The notes beneath the pieces are model-generated. The model made no database searches. It had not been told where the DNA came from and saw nothing but the letters and a program-made list of their open reading frames with translations. A program made the translations under genes and the position numbers. From Nemertoderma westbladi (lineage: Eukaryota > Xenacoelomorpha > Nemertodermatida > Nemertodermatidae), in the NCBI GenBank assembly GCA_032718475.1, contig JAUCBJ010006905.1, positions 1 to 37,119 of the forward strand: a DNA stretch of 37,119 bases, given 5' to 3'. Of the stretch, positions 1 through 9,245 are shown piece by piece. Positions within the stretch are counted from its first letter, which is position 1; each line of letters opens with the position of its first letter.

Positions 1-100
1 CGCCGTGAGGACCAGCCAGTGCATAATCTTGTACTTTGGCAGCCTCATGGAGTGAATAAGCATGGTGGACAGCCCATGACTTTCTTGAGACGCATCTTAA

Positions 101-1642
101 CCCTATTAGTACCGGGCTATAAAATGTTGTACAAATACCGGGGAGGGGTCATATTGACCCCCCCCCCCTCTAAAATCTACAAATATTTACGAAAACGTCC
201 GATTTTTTGTTTGTACGTAGGTATCACTAGTCTGGATCCGACCGAAAAAAAAAATTTTCGAAAAAATGTACTGGGGTGGTTATATTGCAGCACCAAAAAT
301 ACAAGTAGTGAACAATTTTCACAAAATTTGAAAGTTACATTTTCGGCTAATTATTTTTCAATGCAGGTTTTATGGGGTGCAAAGTACATTGGAAACTATT
401 TAATAATGATATGATTACTATAAATGGCTGTTTAATCCCCTCTGCGTAGGAAAAAAATGAAAAAAACAAGTAACCAGCACTTTTAAGTTAGAACACAAAA
501 TTTTTAATTCACTTATACGATGCTATAAATTCACATTTTCAGGTTTTCGAGGGCGCTGACTCTAATGGAATACATTTCTAATATACCAGATCATTGCTAC
601 TTGTATTTTTCGGCGTAATTTGGCAAATTTTGGTGCTAGCACCAAATTTCGTACCCATCACCAAAAAGTACAAGTTTGCGATGTCCAGTGCTGTTTTTAT
701 TGATTCCATCGGATTCAGGACCCTCATAAACCCGTATAACGCAAGAAACAAGGTGATACTATCTACTTATCAATTTGCATATTTTCCAAAATTTGGTGCT
801 GGCACAACAATTTTCACCCACCGGTGAAAAATACAAGTTTGAGAACTCTTATGAAATTTTTACTGATTCCATTGAATTCAGAACCATCACAAACCCGTAT
901 AACGCAAGAAACAAGGTGACACAATCAATTGATATATTTGATGGTTTTCAAAATTTGGTGCTAGCACCACATTTTGCACCCACATCCAAAAAATACAAGT
1001 TTGAGATGTCTAGTTCGATAATTATATTTTCCATTGAATTCAGAACAGCCATAAACCTCTAAAACGCATGAAATAAATTGTCACAAGCAATTTTATCTAT
1101 TGAATGGATTTTCAAAATTTCGTGCTAGCACCAAAATTTGCACACAGCACCGAAAAATACAAGTTTGATACGCTTGGTGCAACTCGTATATATTTCATCG
1201 AATCCAGAACCCCAAAAACCCCAATTGCGTAAAAAACAAGTTTCAAACAATCAATTTACAAAATTGACTTATTTCAAAATTTGGTGCTGGCACCAAAATT
1301 TGGCACCCACCGAAAAAAACAAGTTTGAAATTTCTAAATCAATTTATATGAATTCCATCCAATTTCTAACACCAAAAAACCGGTGTAAATCAAAAATAGA
1401 GATGTTACAATTCATATTTAATGAAATGTAATTTTCAAAAAACGTCTCAAAAAAAGTGCCAAAAGTAGGGTTAACTCGAAAAGTACCCAATATTTTTGAA
1501 AACGGTTTTCACTACTAGGACGACAATAGATTTTTAGGAAAAGTCACAAAATTTCAGATTCCCAACTGCGTTTGTTTCAGAATTATAATAAAAAAACCAC
1601 GGGGGGGGTCATATTGACCCCCCCCCCCCGGGTTTAATAGGG
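101..1642. mobile_element. piggyBac-like non-autonomous element (TTAA target)
   Basis: The element is flanked by TTAA at 97-100 and 1643-1646, and removing it plus one TTAA restores the LINE sequence seen in copies B and C. The left end reads CCCTATTAGTACCGGG and the right end, reverse complemented, CCCTATTAAACCCGGG, so the terminal inverted repeats begin with CCC as in the piggyBac superfamily. A second inverted motif, GGGGTCATATTGACCCC, lies just inside both ends (about 145-165 and 1605-1625). No transposase frame exists in the 1542 bp, so it would depend on a transposase supplied in trans. The interior is mostly a degenerate tandem repeat of about 163 bp. Confidence 0.8.
615..1440. repeat. 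Degenerate tandem repeat, about 163-bp period, five copies
   Basis: The palindrome-like core TTTGGTGCTAGCACC recurs near 631, 795, 955, 1121 and 1283, a spacing of 160-166 bp. Each copy continues with AATACAAGTTTGA and then ATTGAATTCAGAACC-like text. It lies wholly inside the TTAA-flanked element. Short open frames here repeat the unit and do not look like genes. Confidence 0.75.
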
Positions 1643-1790
1643 TTAAAGGACACTGGCCTTAAAGATGCGGATGATCTAGCAAATGTCATGGGTGATAGGG
1701 AGTTGTGGCGGTGCATTTTTGTTGACAAGCCGGCACAGCATTCTTAAAAATGCAGCTGCAATGCAGCATGCCGATCCTAGTAGTAGTAGT

Positions 1791-3559
1791 TTTGTGTCAG
1801 ACATAATTTATTTACAGTTGAATGCCTATCATGATAATAACAGTTAAAGTAAGTCTAAGGGAAATCAATATCAACTGTCAGTCTCGTAGTTACCAATATT
1901 GCTACTCAATGTAACATGGTATATATCTAGTATTAGAATACGGGTATACACCTATAGTATATATAACAGTATTATTACAGACTAGGATCAGCCACAGAAT
2001 ATACCGCTATATAAGTTTAGCCTAATTTATAAATATATAATAAGCTTACTGTAAACACCGGTAATGTCAATAATTTAATAATAACTGATTATCCAAATTT
2101 TTAGGAATTATTTCCCTTTACTTTATGACTGATATTAAGCAATGGGTTCAACTGATATTAAGACCTAACAGATGTATAACAGGCCTATTAATTTATAAAT
2201 CTGATTGAGTTAATTTATAAATGTATATATATACCCATGATGGGTTTGTCAATATTTGAAATAAATGTTATTATTTCTGAGTAAGAAGTCATTACACAGA
2301 AGCTGGACGCTCTCAGTGGAGTGCTACTTGTTAGATACTAAATACTGATAATTCTACTTAACTAAGTTACTTATCACTACAAATTACTTACGTATCGGGT
2401 TGAGATTACACAATCTCTAAATAAACAATGAACAAGTTACACGTACAATTTTTTAGGGCAATTTAACAAGAAATTTACGAACCAGACTAACAAGGAGTTA
2501 GAATTTCTGGTTCTTACAGACTGACAGGGAATTATGGTATTTTGACACCAATAAAGTAGTATTCAGTACGTTGTGTTGTCCAGATAAGGAAATGCCACTG
2601 TCTGGCGGCTTATAGTCTACACTATAAGCACTACATACCCGGAGTGTCCTATACCTAGGGATTAATTATCGAAGCCAACTATAGCTAACGGACCTATTAA
2701 CCACGTTACAACACACATATACTGCCTATGCACTAAATTAACTTTCAGGAAAGCACTGTACTCTAAACCCTAAATTAGGTACTAGCACTTATACAACATA
2801 TAACTTGCAGTTAAATATACATGAACAGCCAAAGGAACCACGGTATCTGCTGGAGTGACCGGAGCACTAAATCACCCGTCTGTCCTACGCCAAGCAGTCC
2901 TGAAGTAGTACCAGGGTTAATTTAACTATAACAGTATGCATAACAAGCATAATTACTATAAGGAATAAACTTGGGGACATGAAGGTTGTAGATTACTTGC
3001 ATAAACTCTGAAAAATAAATATTATGCTACCCATACAGACTATTCAAATAAAACACAGACCAAATGCTGGAAGACTACTGTCAAGCCTAAATAAACCACA
3101 GTATATGCAATCTCCAAAATGGTTAGTTAGTAAGCGTTCTAGACTACGTATTATGACTTATTCCTTCGCGGAGGGTTTACCTTATAGCACTGGATGCCTC
3201 CACCTTCTTAACTAGCACTTTATCGGACAGACACCCTACATACACTGTAATCACCTCAGACCTAACAACAATCAGACAACAATCCGGCCTACAAGTTATA
3301 TATACAATCTAAGCAGGCTTACACGCCTTCTGCTCAATATTACACTTACCGATAAGTAAAACTGACAGGAATAAGTAAACCACAAGGAGTAAGGGGTGAT
3401 CAATCCCTAATCCCAACAGCCTACAATATACAATATTTCACAATCAAATAATACTGGGTAAAGTACCGGTTCGGGTTAACTAGGCCTACAATCTACCGTC
3501 CGACCGGTACGTTTCGGTTTTATTGCCTACTGAGCAATAAAAGAAACTAAATCTATTAA
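1791..3559. other. AT-rich stretch without recognisable genes
   Basis: No open frame here resembles a protein; the only frame over 60 codons (3024-3215) has no recognisable composition or motif. One perfect hairpin is visible at 2608-2629 (GCTTATAGT, loop CTAC, ACTATAAGC). No terminal repeats or target duplications were found. It is part of intron 2 of the whirlin-like gene if that gene continues to the left. Confidence 0.5.
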
Positions 3560-4168
3560 TGTTCGTGCTTTTAGACTTTTTAGCTGTTAACCTGCCATTT
3601 TAAATGTCCCTTTAATAATAAATCGACTTTTGCCCTTACCAATTACCTGGTGTACTGAATTTACATCCGCCAAAGCCTGTCCGTGCGCGGCGTATGACCC
3701 ACTGTGTGGGAGACTGGATTCGGGTCCAGAGAAAGTTATTGCGGTGTAGGCTACTTTGTATCATCCGATTGATTGCTACTATATAATCTCCAACAACTAT
3801 ATTTACTTTCGGGGAAATATTAACAGTTCCTTTGGGACGTGGCGCTTTAAGTATAAAACAGAGTTATGACTTACACTAACTACATGATAACTACACACAA
3901 CTAGATGGCTGTAGAATCTCGCAAATAGCGCATTCTTTAGGAAATGCTTTATTAACCTTCACCCGACTTCACACTAATTTGCCGACCATCACGGATTTTG
4001 ATCATATATAAGGAGGATTGCAACTGACACATGTAGGGATTATGAAATAACATTCAATCCACACAAAACCACTATAATTTGAGTTGCAGTTGCTACCGGT
4101 AGACCCTTCTGCTTACCTCAGTAATTAAGAAAGTTGAGGGGTTTACAATTTTTTATCGGTATTCTCCA
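3560..4168 (+). repeat. LTR-like dispersed repeat, copy 1
   Basis: About 609 bp align over their whole length to 32640-33235. Similarity starts at TGTTCG and stops at TTCTCCA in both copies, so both begin TG and end CA as LTRs do. A TATA-like box (GTATAAAAC, about 3851) and a second TATATAAGG motif (about 4006) lie inside. Copy 1 is followed by a structured leader and a long Gag-like frame, the order expected for a 5' LTR. Against this, no tRNA-complementary primer-binding site (TGG...) follows the CA end and no flanking duplication is visible. It could instead be the terminus of another repeat type. Confidence 0.5.
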
Positions 4169-4223
4169 TGTTAGCGTATTCAATTCCGCTAGCCAGGCCC
4201 ACACAGAGTTGGTTTTAAGCAAT

Positions 4224-4271
4224 ATTGGGAGCACGAGGTTGGTTACCAATCAACCTCGTGTCACCCCAATA
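4224..4271 (+). other. Long two-step hairpin in the leader
   Basis: CACGAGGTTG (4232-4241) pairs perfectly with CAACCTCGTG (4251-4260). TT and AA pair inside the loop, and an outer stem TATTGGG/CCCAATA flanks a small internal loop. About 17 base pairs over 48 nt make a chance origin unlikely. Confidence 0.6.
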
Positions 4272-4311
4272 AGCGGGGACAATAGGCCCCAAGGGAACAC
4301 ACACAGCGGGG

Positions 4312-4674
4312 GTCAGAGGTTATACCTCTGGGAGGGAGAGAGAGACAGCAGCGGGGGGGAAGCACACCCAGGGAAATGGGAGGGTGACAAGTAAGTTATT
4401 AGCCAATGGGGGGAAGGCATCGGCTGAGTAGTGTAATGCGGCCAACTGGTGCAATATATTACCATGTCAGTGTATCATTCATTCACTCTTTAGTCAGAGG
4501 TTATACCTCCGGGAGGGAGAGAGAGACAGCAGCGGGGGGGGAAGCACACCCAGGGAAATGGGAGGGTGACAAGTAAGTTATTAGCCAATGGGGGAAAGGC
4601 ATCGGCTGAGTAGTGTAATGCGGCCAACTGGTGCAATATATTACCATGTCAGTGTATCATTCATTCACTCTTTA
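4312..4674. repeat. Two-copy tandem duplication, about 181-bp unit
   Basis: Copies 4312-4492 and 4493-4674 start with GTCAGAGGTTATACCTC and are nearly identical, differing by single bases and the length of one G run. GTCAG occurs again at 4675 at the end of the second unit. The motif GAGGTTATACCTC is itself palindromic. Confidence 0.9.
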
Positions 4675-5022
4675 GTCAGTTAGTTAGGGTGGTACCGAGA
4701 CTCTTATCACCGTCTCCGTCCACTGCCATTATATCACATTTGTACGTTACCGGTACTCATTCAATCCTGCAATCCATAAACTGTGCTTATACTCTATACA
4801 TTATACGTTACCAACAATAACCAGAGTTAATAACACCAGGACTCTTTTCATGCACACGGCGGGGACGCGTAGCTAAGAAATCGGATAAACCGGGATCCTC
4901 GGTGGATCCCGTCACAGTGATAAGACTCACACTGCCCACAGTTATAGAGATCGAGCAACTGCCCTAGTGATAAAGACAAACTCTAACTGCCAGCCACCAA
5001 CCTATACTAAAGTAAAGTAAAG

Positions 5023-7260
5023 ATGAGTCGAGAAGGAGAAGCGACACCGCCGCGGACCCCGGACGGCGATCTAATGATCCGCGAGGCCGCGACGCAACGG
5101 TACCGTACTGCGACGCCGAATCAACCGACAACGGGCGATCCGGCAATCCAGGATGAGGGGGGCCGTCTAGAACCGGAAGAAGAGTCGAGAGGAGGGAAAG
5201 ACGAGTCGGGAGAGGAGAGAGACGAGTCAACACACAGCGGCGGTCGACGTGCCGAAGTCGCCAGCCAGCCACAGGCCGAGGGCGACGGACGGCCCACCGG
5301 AACGGCGACGGTGGGGCCGCCAGTACGACGCCGGACCTGGAGGGATAAAGGAGACGTCGGCAACGAGGACCTCAGGGTCAGCGAGTGGCTCCGACGAGCC
5401 TATGCCGAGACCCGAAAGCAGTTGAGAGAGGCCAAAGGAGGGGCGAAGGTAGACGAGGTGAGATTGAGGAAACGACTAGGTGAGTCGAATAGACACTTTA
5501 ATTACCTAATGCGTTTTGGGCAGGGAGAACTAGCCGACGAGAGAGCGAGGGGGGTTGCCAGCAAACTGTTTAAACTATGGGAATGTGGGGGTATGGAACC
5601 TAGCATAGTGTATGTAGGGCCATACTTAGTCGATGCCCGGGGAGTAAAGTTAGTGGGTTGGAAGAGACCTGAGGAGGGCGAAGCCGAGGTTAAACCCGAG
5701 GATTTGGTCTCGTCGGTCGGAGGAAGTTCCGGGAGGCAGGGGAAAGTTAGTAGGACGGTAAGGCGACGGGAGTCCATCACAACCGATAAGTCCGCTACAT
5801 CCTCCGCAAAAGAAAAACGGGTGCAAGAAATAGATCTGGCGTGCCAACTCGATCTGGCGGCGCTAGACCAGAGAGAATTAGTGAGACAGTTAGAGGAAGA
5901 GAGTGCGTTAATAGAGCAGGAAAAAGAGCTGGTTAGAGAGAACAAAGAGCGGGCCGAGAGGGCTGCGAGAAGCTTTAGGGAGTGCGAGGAAATAGGGAGG
6001 GCGGAAAGCAAGGAGCAAGAAGAGCGCGAGGCAGAGCGTGAGGTGGAACATAAAGAGCGTGAGGCGGAACGTAAAGAGCGCGAGGCAGATCGTGAGGCGG
6101 AACGTAAAGAACATGAGGCGGAACGTAAAGAGAGCGAGGCAGAGCATGAGGCGGAACGTAAAGAGCGCGAGGTGAGTGCGGATAATGAGCGAAAAGAGCG
6201 CGAGGCAAGACGACTGGAGAGAGTTGCGAGAGAGGCAGAGTTAGCCGATCAGAATTCACGAGAGGGCAGAGAGAGGGAGAGTGAGAGAAAACGTGTGCGA
6301 GATGGTATGCATGCCCGGCTAAAGGGGCTTATGCAGTACCAGGCGAAACAGAAACGCCGACTAGAACTGGCGCAGATGGGGCTGTCAGAGAGCGAGACTG
6401 GCTCGAGTATTTATGAGGAGCCAAGGGCTGTGGAAACATTTATTAATACCCCACTTACAGGGACCGCACGACAGACCGGGGGGGGGGGGGGGGGTAATAA
6501 TAATACAGTAGATAACGTTAATATAAATAGTACCGTATTGGATAATTCTAACCAAACTTTCATTGCAGGAAATAATATTTTGTCCGACGGTAGTAATTTA
6601 AATCTAAATAATAATCTGAATCCGAATTTGCAAAATAATTCAAATAATCTAAATAATAATCTGAATCCGAATTTGCAAAATAATTCAAATAATATAATTA
6701 CGCAAAATAATTCAAATAATCTTATTTCGAACGAACAAAATAATTCCGTTTCTAATTTAGGCGTGCAAAATAATTTAATCGATTTGGAGGATTTAATTGA
6801 TTTAACGGGCAATACTGGTAGTGGTGCTATTAATATAAACGCGGCGGGCGCAGGCAGCCCGACGGACGAGGGCCTGGTAGGCCACGTAGTTAGTAGGCAG
6901 GAAGTGACAGGGTTGAGTCAACCCGACGAGGGCCTGGTAGGCCACGTAGTTAGTAGGCAGGAGGTGACAGGGTTGAGTCAACCCGATGAGGGCCTGGTAG
7001 GCCACGTAGTTAGTAGGCAGGAGGTGACAGGGTTGAATCAACCCAGTGAGGGCCTGGTAGGCCACGTAGCTAGTAGGCAGGAAGTAGAGGGCCTGGTAGG
7101 CCACACAGCAGCAGAGGGAGAGGCGGGGGTGAATAGACCCAGCCGCAGTGGGGTTAATGTGTCGACTAGAGAGGGGTGTAGTAGTGAAGTAAGAGATAGT
7201 GTAGTTAGATGTGGCGAGTGGGGGGGGGGGGGCTACAGGAGCCCCACAACGAGAGATTAG
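5023..7260 (+). CDS. Gag-like 745-aa protein with coiled coil and tandem repeats
   Basis: The ATG at 5023 has A at -3 and opens an uninterrupted frame. Visible parts: a charged, low-complexity N-terminus (about 1-110); a region that looks folded (about 115-215, around NRHFNYLMRFGQGELADERA); a Glu/Arg/Lys coiled coil (about 265-450) with repeated EAERKERE units; a Gly then Asn-rich linker (about 485-595); and four exact 20-residue repeats beginning EGLVGHVVSRQEV (about 614-693). I see no zinc knuckle, protease or polymerase motif. Position after an LTR-like repeat and leader, and a coiled-coil architecture, suggest a retroelement structural (Gag-like or ORF1-like) protein, but no family was recognised. 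GC content is far above the AT-rich LINEs beside it. A TAG at 7258-7260 ends it, yet the same frame continues open to 7686. Confidence 0.6.
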   Translation: MSREGEATPPRTPDGDLMIREAATQRYRTATPNQPTTGDPAIQDEGGRLEPEEESRGGKDESGEERDESTHSGGRRAEVASQPQAEGDGRPTGTATVGPPVRRRTWRDKGDVGNEDLRVSEWLRRAYAETRKQLREAKGGAKVDEVRLRKRLGESNRHFNYLMRFGQGELADERARGVASKLFKLWECGGMEPSIVYVGPYLVDARGVKLVGWKRPEEGEAEVKPEDLVSSVGGSSGRQGKVSRTVRRRESITTDKSATSSAKEKRVQEIDLACQLDLAALDQRELVRQLEEESALIEQEKELVRENKERAERAARSFRECEEIGRAESKEQEEREAEREVEHKEREAERKEREADREAERKEHEAERKESEAEHEAERKEREVSADNERKEREARRLERVAREAELADQNSREGRERESERKRVRDGMHARLKGLMQYQAKQKRRLELAQMGLSESETGSSIYEEPRAVETFINTPLTGTARQTGGGGGGNNNTVDNVNINSTVLDNSNQTFIAGNNILSDGSNLNLNNNLNPNLQNNSNNLNNNLNPNLQNNSNNIITQNNSNNLISNEQNNSVSNLGVQNNLIDLEDLIDLTGNTGSGAININAAGAGSPTDEGLVGHVVSRQEVTGLSQPDEGLVGHVVSRQEVTGLSQPDEGLVGHVVSRQEVTGLNQPSEGLVGHVASRQEVEGLVGHTAAEGEAGVNRPSRSGVNVSTREGCSSEVRDSVVRCGEWGGGGYRSPTTRD
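6865..7113 (+). repeat. 60-bp in-frame tandem repeat in Gag-like ORF
   Basis: Units begin at 6865, 6925, 6985 and 7045, with a partial copy at 7087. The period is exactly 60 bp, so each unit adds 20 residues in frame. Every unit contains the palindrome GGCCTGGTAGGCC. Differences between units are mostly third-position or conservative. Confidence 0.9.
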
Positions 7261-7686
7261 CGGCGAGCCGGGGGGGGGAGGGGGGGGGGGGTGGCAAAGA
7301 GTGTCCCACAAGTGTCGGCGGATAATGCGCGGGGCGAATTAGGTGAACCGCAGCACCCGGCGATGGAGAGTAGTAGTGGGATTATGGGTATCCCCAGCGG
7401 CGTGCGATCGAGCAGAGAGAGACAGGTTGACGTCGCGAGAGGGCGAGCGACAAGGCGTCGAGCCCAATCAGAAGAGGGAAGAAGAACAGTGGAGTTTAAC
7501 CGGGAGGTCGACGAGAGATCTCACGAGCGGGAATACTGCACTACAGAGAGAAGAAAGGAAGAGAGTAGAAGAAGTGTCGCCGCGAACGACAGGAGAGCGA
7601 GGACGGATAGCGAGCCGTCGGTAGTAGAGGTGGAGATGACCAATCAGGCCAGTAGAAGTAGTACATACCAGCATGTACTGATGTAG
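7261..7686 (+). pseudogene. In-frame continuation of the Gag-like ORF after a TAG
   Basis: After the TAG at 7258-7260 the same frame stays open for 142 codons to the stop at 7684-7686. It has the same Arg/Glu/Ser-rich character (for example ERQVDVARGRATRRRAQSEE). No ATG lies near its start; the first possible initiator is a GTG at 7291, so it is more likely a continuation than a separate gene. Two long G runs (about 7219-7232 and 7269-7290) flank the stop. A homopolymer length error, a real frameshift, a nonsense mutation or programmed readthrough would all fit. Confidence 0.5.
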
Positions 7687-7800
7687 GCCTATTGCGTCGC
7701 TGCTACCTGTCACTCCATATTACAACTTTGTTAGATTCCAACAGTAGAACCCGTATTCCCTCACGTAGTCTTAAACCACCCGATACTAACCTAACAAGCA

Positions 7801-8676
7801 ATGCCTCCCAAGAGTCTCGACCACCGAATGGATGCACTTGAACGCACACTACTCCAAATCTCCACGAACCTGAGCGGTATCAACTCCCAACTAAACCCTT
7901 CCGACGGCTCCCCGTCCCTTACCAAAGCTCTAGCTGATCTCAAACACGAAAACAATATGTTGCGCTCTGAGAATGCCGAGCTCGCTAAACAGATTCAAGA
8001 GTCCAACTTGAAGATCGCCAAGGTTGAATATGCAAATGATGAGCTCGCCCAATACGGGCGGCGTTCCAACGTTTTAATCCACGGTGTCGTTGAAAAGAAT
8101 CGCATGGACGACGAAGTTATGATTAAGAAAATTATGACTATCTGTTCAATTGATCAATCAGAAATAGATGTTTGGCACCGACTCGGTCGTCCATTGCAAA
8201 ATAAACCTCGGCCGATCGTTGTTAGATTTATTCGTCACTCAACACGTTTCCAGGTTTTCGCACATAAAGGAGAATTCGACAAAGGAACTTACCCTACGGA
8301 CCATTTGACACCATTACGAGCAGCCCTACTTGGAGAGACGATAAAGTTAAAGAAGAATGGTGAAGTTTTTGCTGCGTATTCATACAACGGTACAATCCAA
8401 ATACGGTTGTCCAAGGATTCCCAGCCAGTTGCTATAGCTTCCAACGCTGACATCGAGAAAATTCGTAACCAATCGTCGCGCCCAAGTAGGCCTATGCCGA
8501 ACTCAAAAAAGAGAGTAACCAACCCTACCTCATCCCCAAGACAAACCAGAAGTCTGACTAGATCCGACCCATCTGCTCGCCCCAACTCATCGCCGTCCAA
8601 ATCTTACTATTCTCCACTAAATGACAACCCCCAATCAATATACGATGACTACGAGAGCGGAGACCAAACGATATGA
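7801..8676 (+). CDS. LINE ORF1 protein (coiled coil plus RRM-like domain)
   Basis: ORF1p is the RNA-binding, self-associating protein that packages LINE RNA. This 291-residue frame starts at an ATG (7801) in the context AAGCAATGC. It has a coiled coil at about residues 35-80 (KHENNMLRSENAELAKQIQE), then the RRM-like core beginning YGRRSNVLIHGV (about 86-97). The conserved DVWHRLGRP and RPIVVRF strands follow, and then a C-terminal basic domain to about 230. The last 60 residues are Ser/Pro/Arg-rich and probably disordered. There is no PHD finger, unlike LINE E at 31919. It lies 0.57 kb upstream of the ORF2 start ATG. Confidence 0.85.
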   Translation: MPPKSLDHRMDALERTLLQISTNLSGINSQLNPSDGSPSLTKALADLKHENNMLRSENAELAKQIQESNLKIAKVEYANDELAQYGRRSNVLIHGVVEKNRMDDEVMIKKIMTICSIDQSEIDVWHRLGRPLQNKPRPIVVRFIRHSTRFQVFAHKGEFDKGTYPTDHLTPLRAALLGETIKLKKNGEVFAAYSYNGTIQIRLSKDSQPVAIASNADIEKIRNQSSRPSRPMPNSKKRVTNPTSSPRQTRSLTRSDPSARPNSSPSKSYYSPLNDNPQSIYDDYESGDQTI

Positions 8677-9245
8677 AACTCAGGAATACCAACAAACGTT
8701 CTCCTGCCGAGCTTTACTGCTCACTACTGATATACGGTACACTATTTTTCGCAATATGATGTGTTAATTGGAACGTAATACTGTAATAACTTAAATTCAA
8801 GGCTGTATCAACATACTGTAGTAAATAGGTTTTTTTCAATAAAATAGTACGGTAATTTGACTGGTGACAACGGCAGTCGCAATATTTTGCCTGCAGTGTT
8901 AAATCTGTAGCCAAAATATCCTCCCTCCCCCAAGCACCAACCCCTTGCTGTGCGTTTTGCTTTACAGCTTTCAATATAACTGACCCCCATTTTATATGTA
9001 GCCTATGCCAATCAATATTTCACGTGCCGTGTGGCTCACACTTAAGCACACACGATTTAACAAATCAAACTAGTCTAAATGAACTATGCATTTTTTGTAA
9101 AACCGAAACTTTTCCTTTTTATAATATTAATAATGATGATGAAGATATTTTTTCCCCAAATTTCACACCAACTGTACCACCTAACGAATTTTTGTTCTTA
9201 AACCAAACATTCTCTAATATTGATACGGACCAAAACTTAACTAAA
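8677..9245 (+). other. Inter-ORF region of the L2-type LINE
   Basis: The region contains no protein-like frame of its own. The ORF2 frame is open from about 8979, but the first ATG in that frame is at 9246; a GTG at 9024 is not a likely eukaryotic start. How ORF2 is translated (reinitiation or a non-AUG start) cannot be read from the sequence. Confidence 0.5.

Larger units (their letters stand above)
1..1790 (+). mobile_element. LINE family 1, copy A: 3' end, split by a DNA element
   Basis: Positions 1-100 and 1643-1790 read as one sequence matching the 3' ends of copy B (from 20316) and copy C (minus strand, 29436 onward). The protein fragment is the C-terminal tail of the reverse transcriptase ORF (HNLVLWQPHG, then the KDTGLKDADD motif) and stops at 1746. 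After it come a short hairpin-forming tail (GCTGC..GCAGC) and a (TAG)n terminus. The rest of the element lies left of the window. The copy is interrupted at 101-1642 by a TTAA-flanked element. It differs from B and C at only a few visible positions, so the family is young. Confidence 0.85.
4169..5022 (+). other. Leader between LTR-like repeat and Gag-like ORF
   Basis: This non-coding 0.85 kb separates the LTR-like repeat from the ATG at 5023. It holds a long hairpin at about 4224-4271 and a two-copy tandem duplication at 4312-4674. The remainder (4675-5022) shows no gene. If the upstream repeat is an LTR, this would be the untranslated leader of its transcript, where packaging or translation signals usually lie; that is inference. 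Confidence 0.4.

Noticed and set aside
594-1431. Small proteins in the piggyBac-like element
   Set aside because: They repeat the 163-bp unit, drift in frame, and have no family resemblance.
3024-3215. 63-codon ORF as a gene or whirlin exon
   Set aside because: No PDZ or other motif and no supportive splice sites; composition looks random.
4964-7311. Minus-strand frames opposite the Gag-like ORF
   Set aside because: They are antisense shadows of GC-rich, repeat-bearing coding sequence, with Pro/Leu-rich compositions and no motifs.
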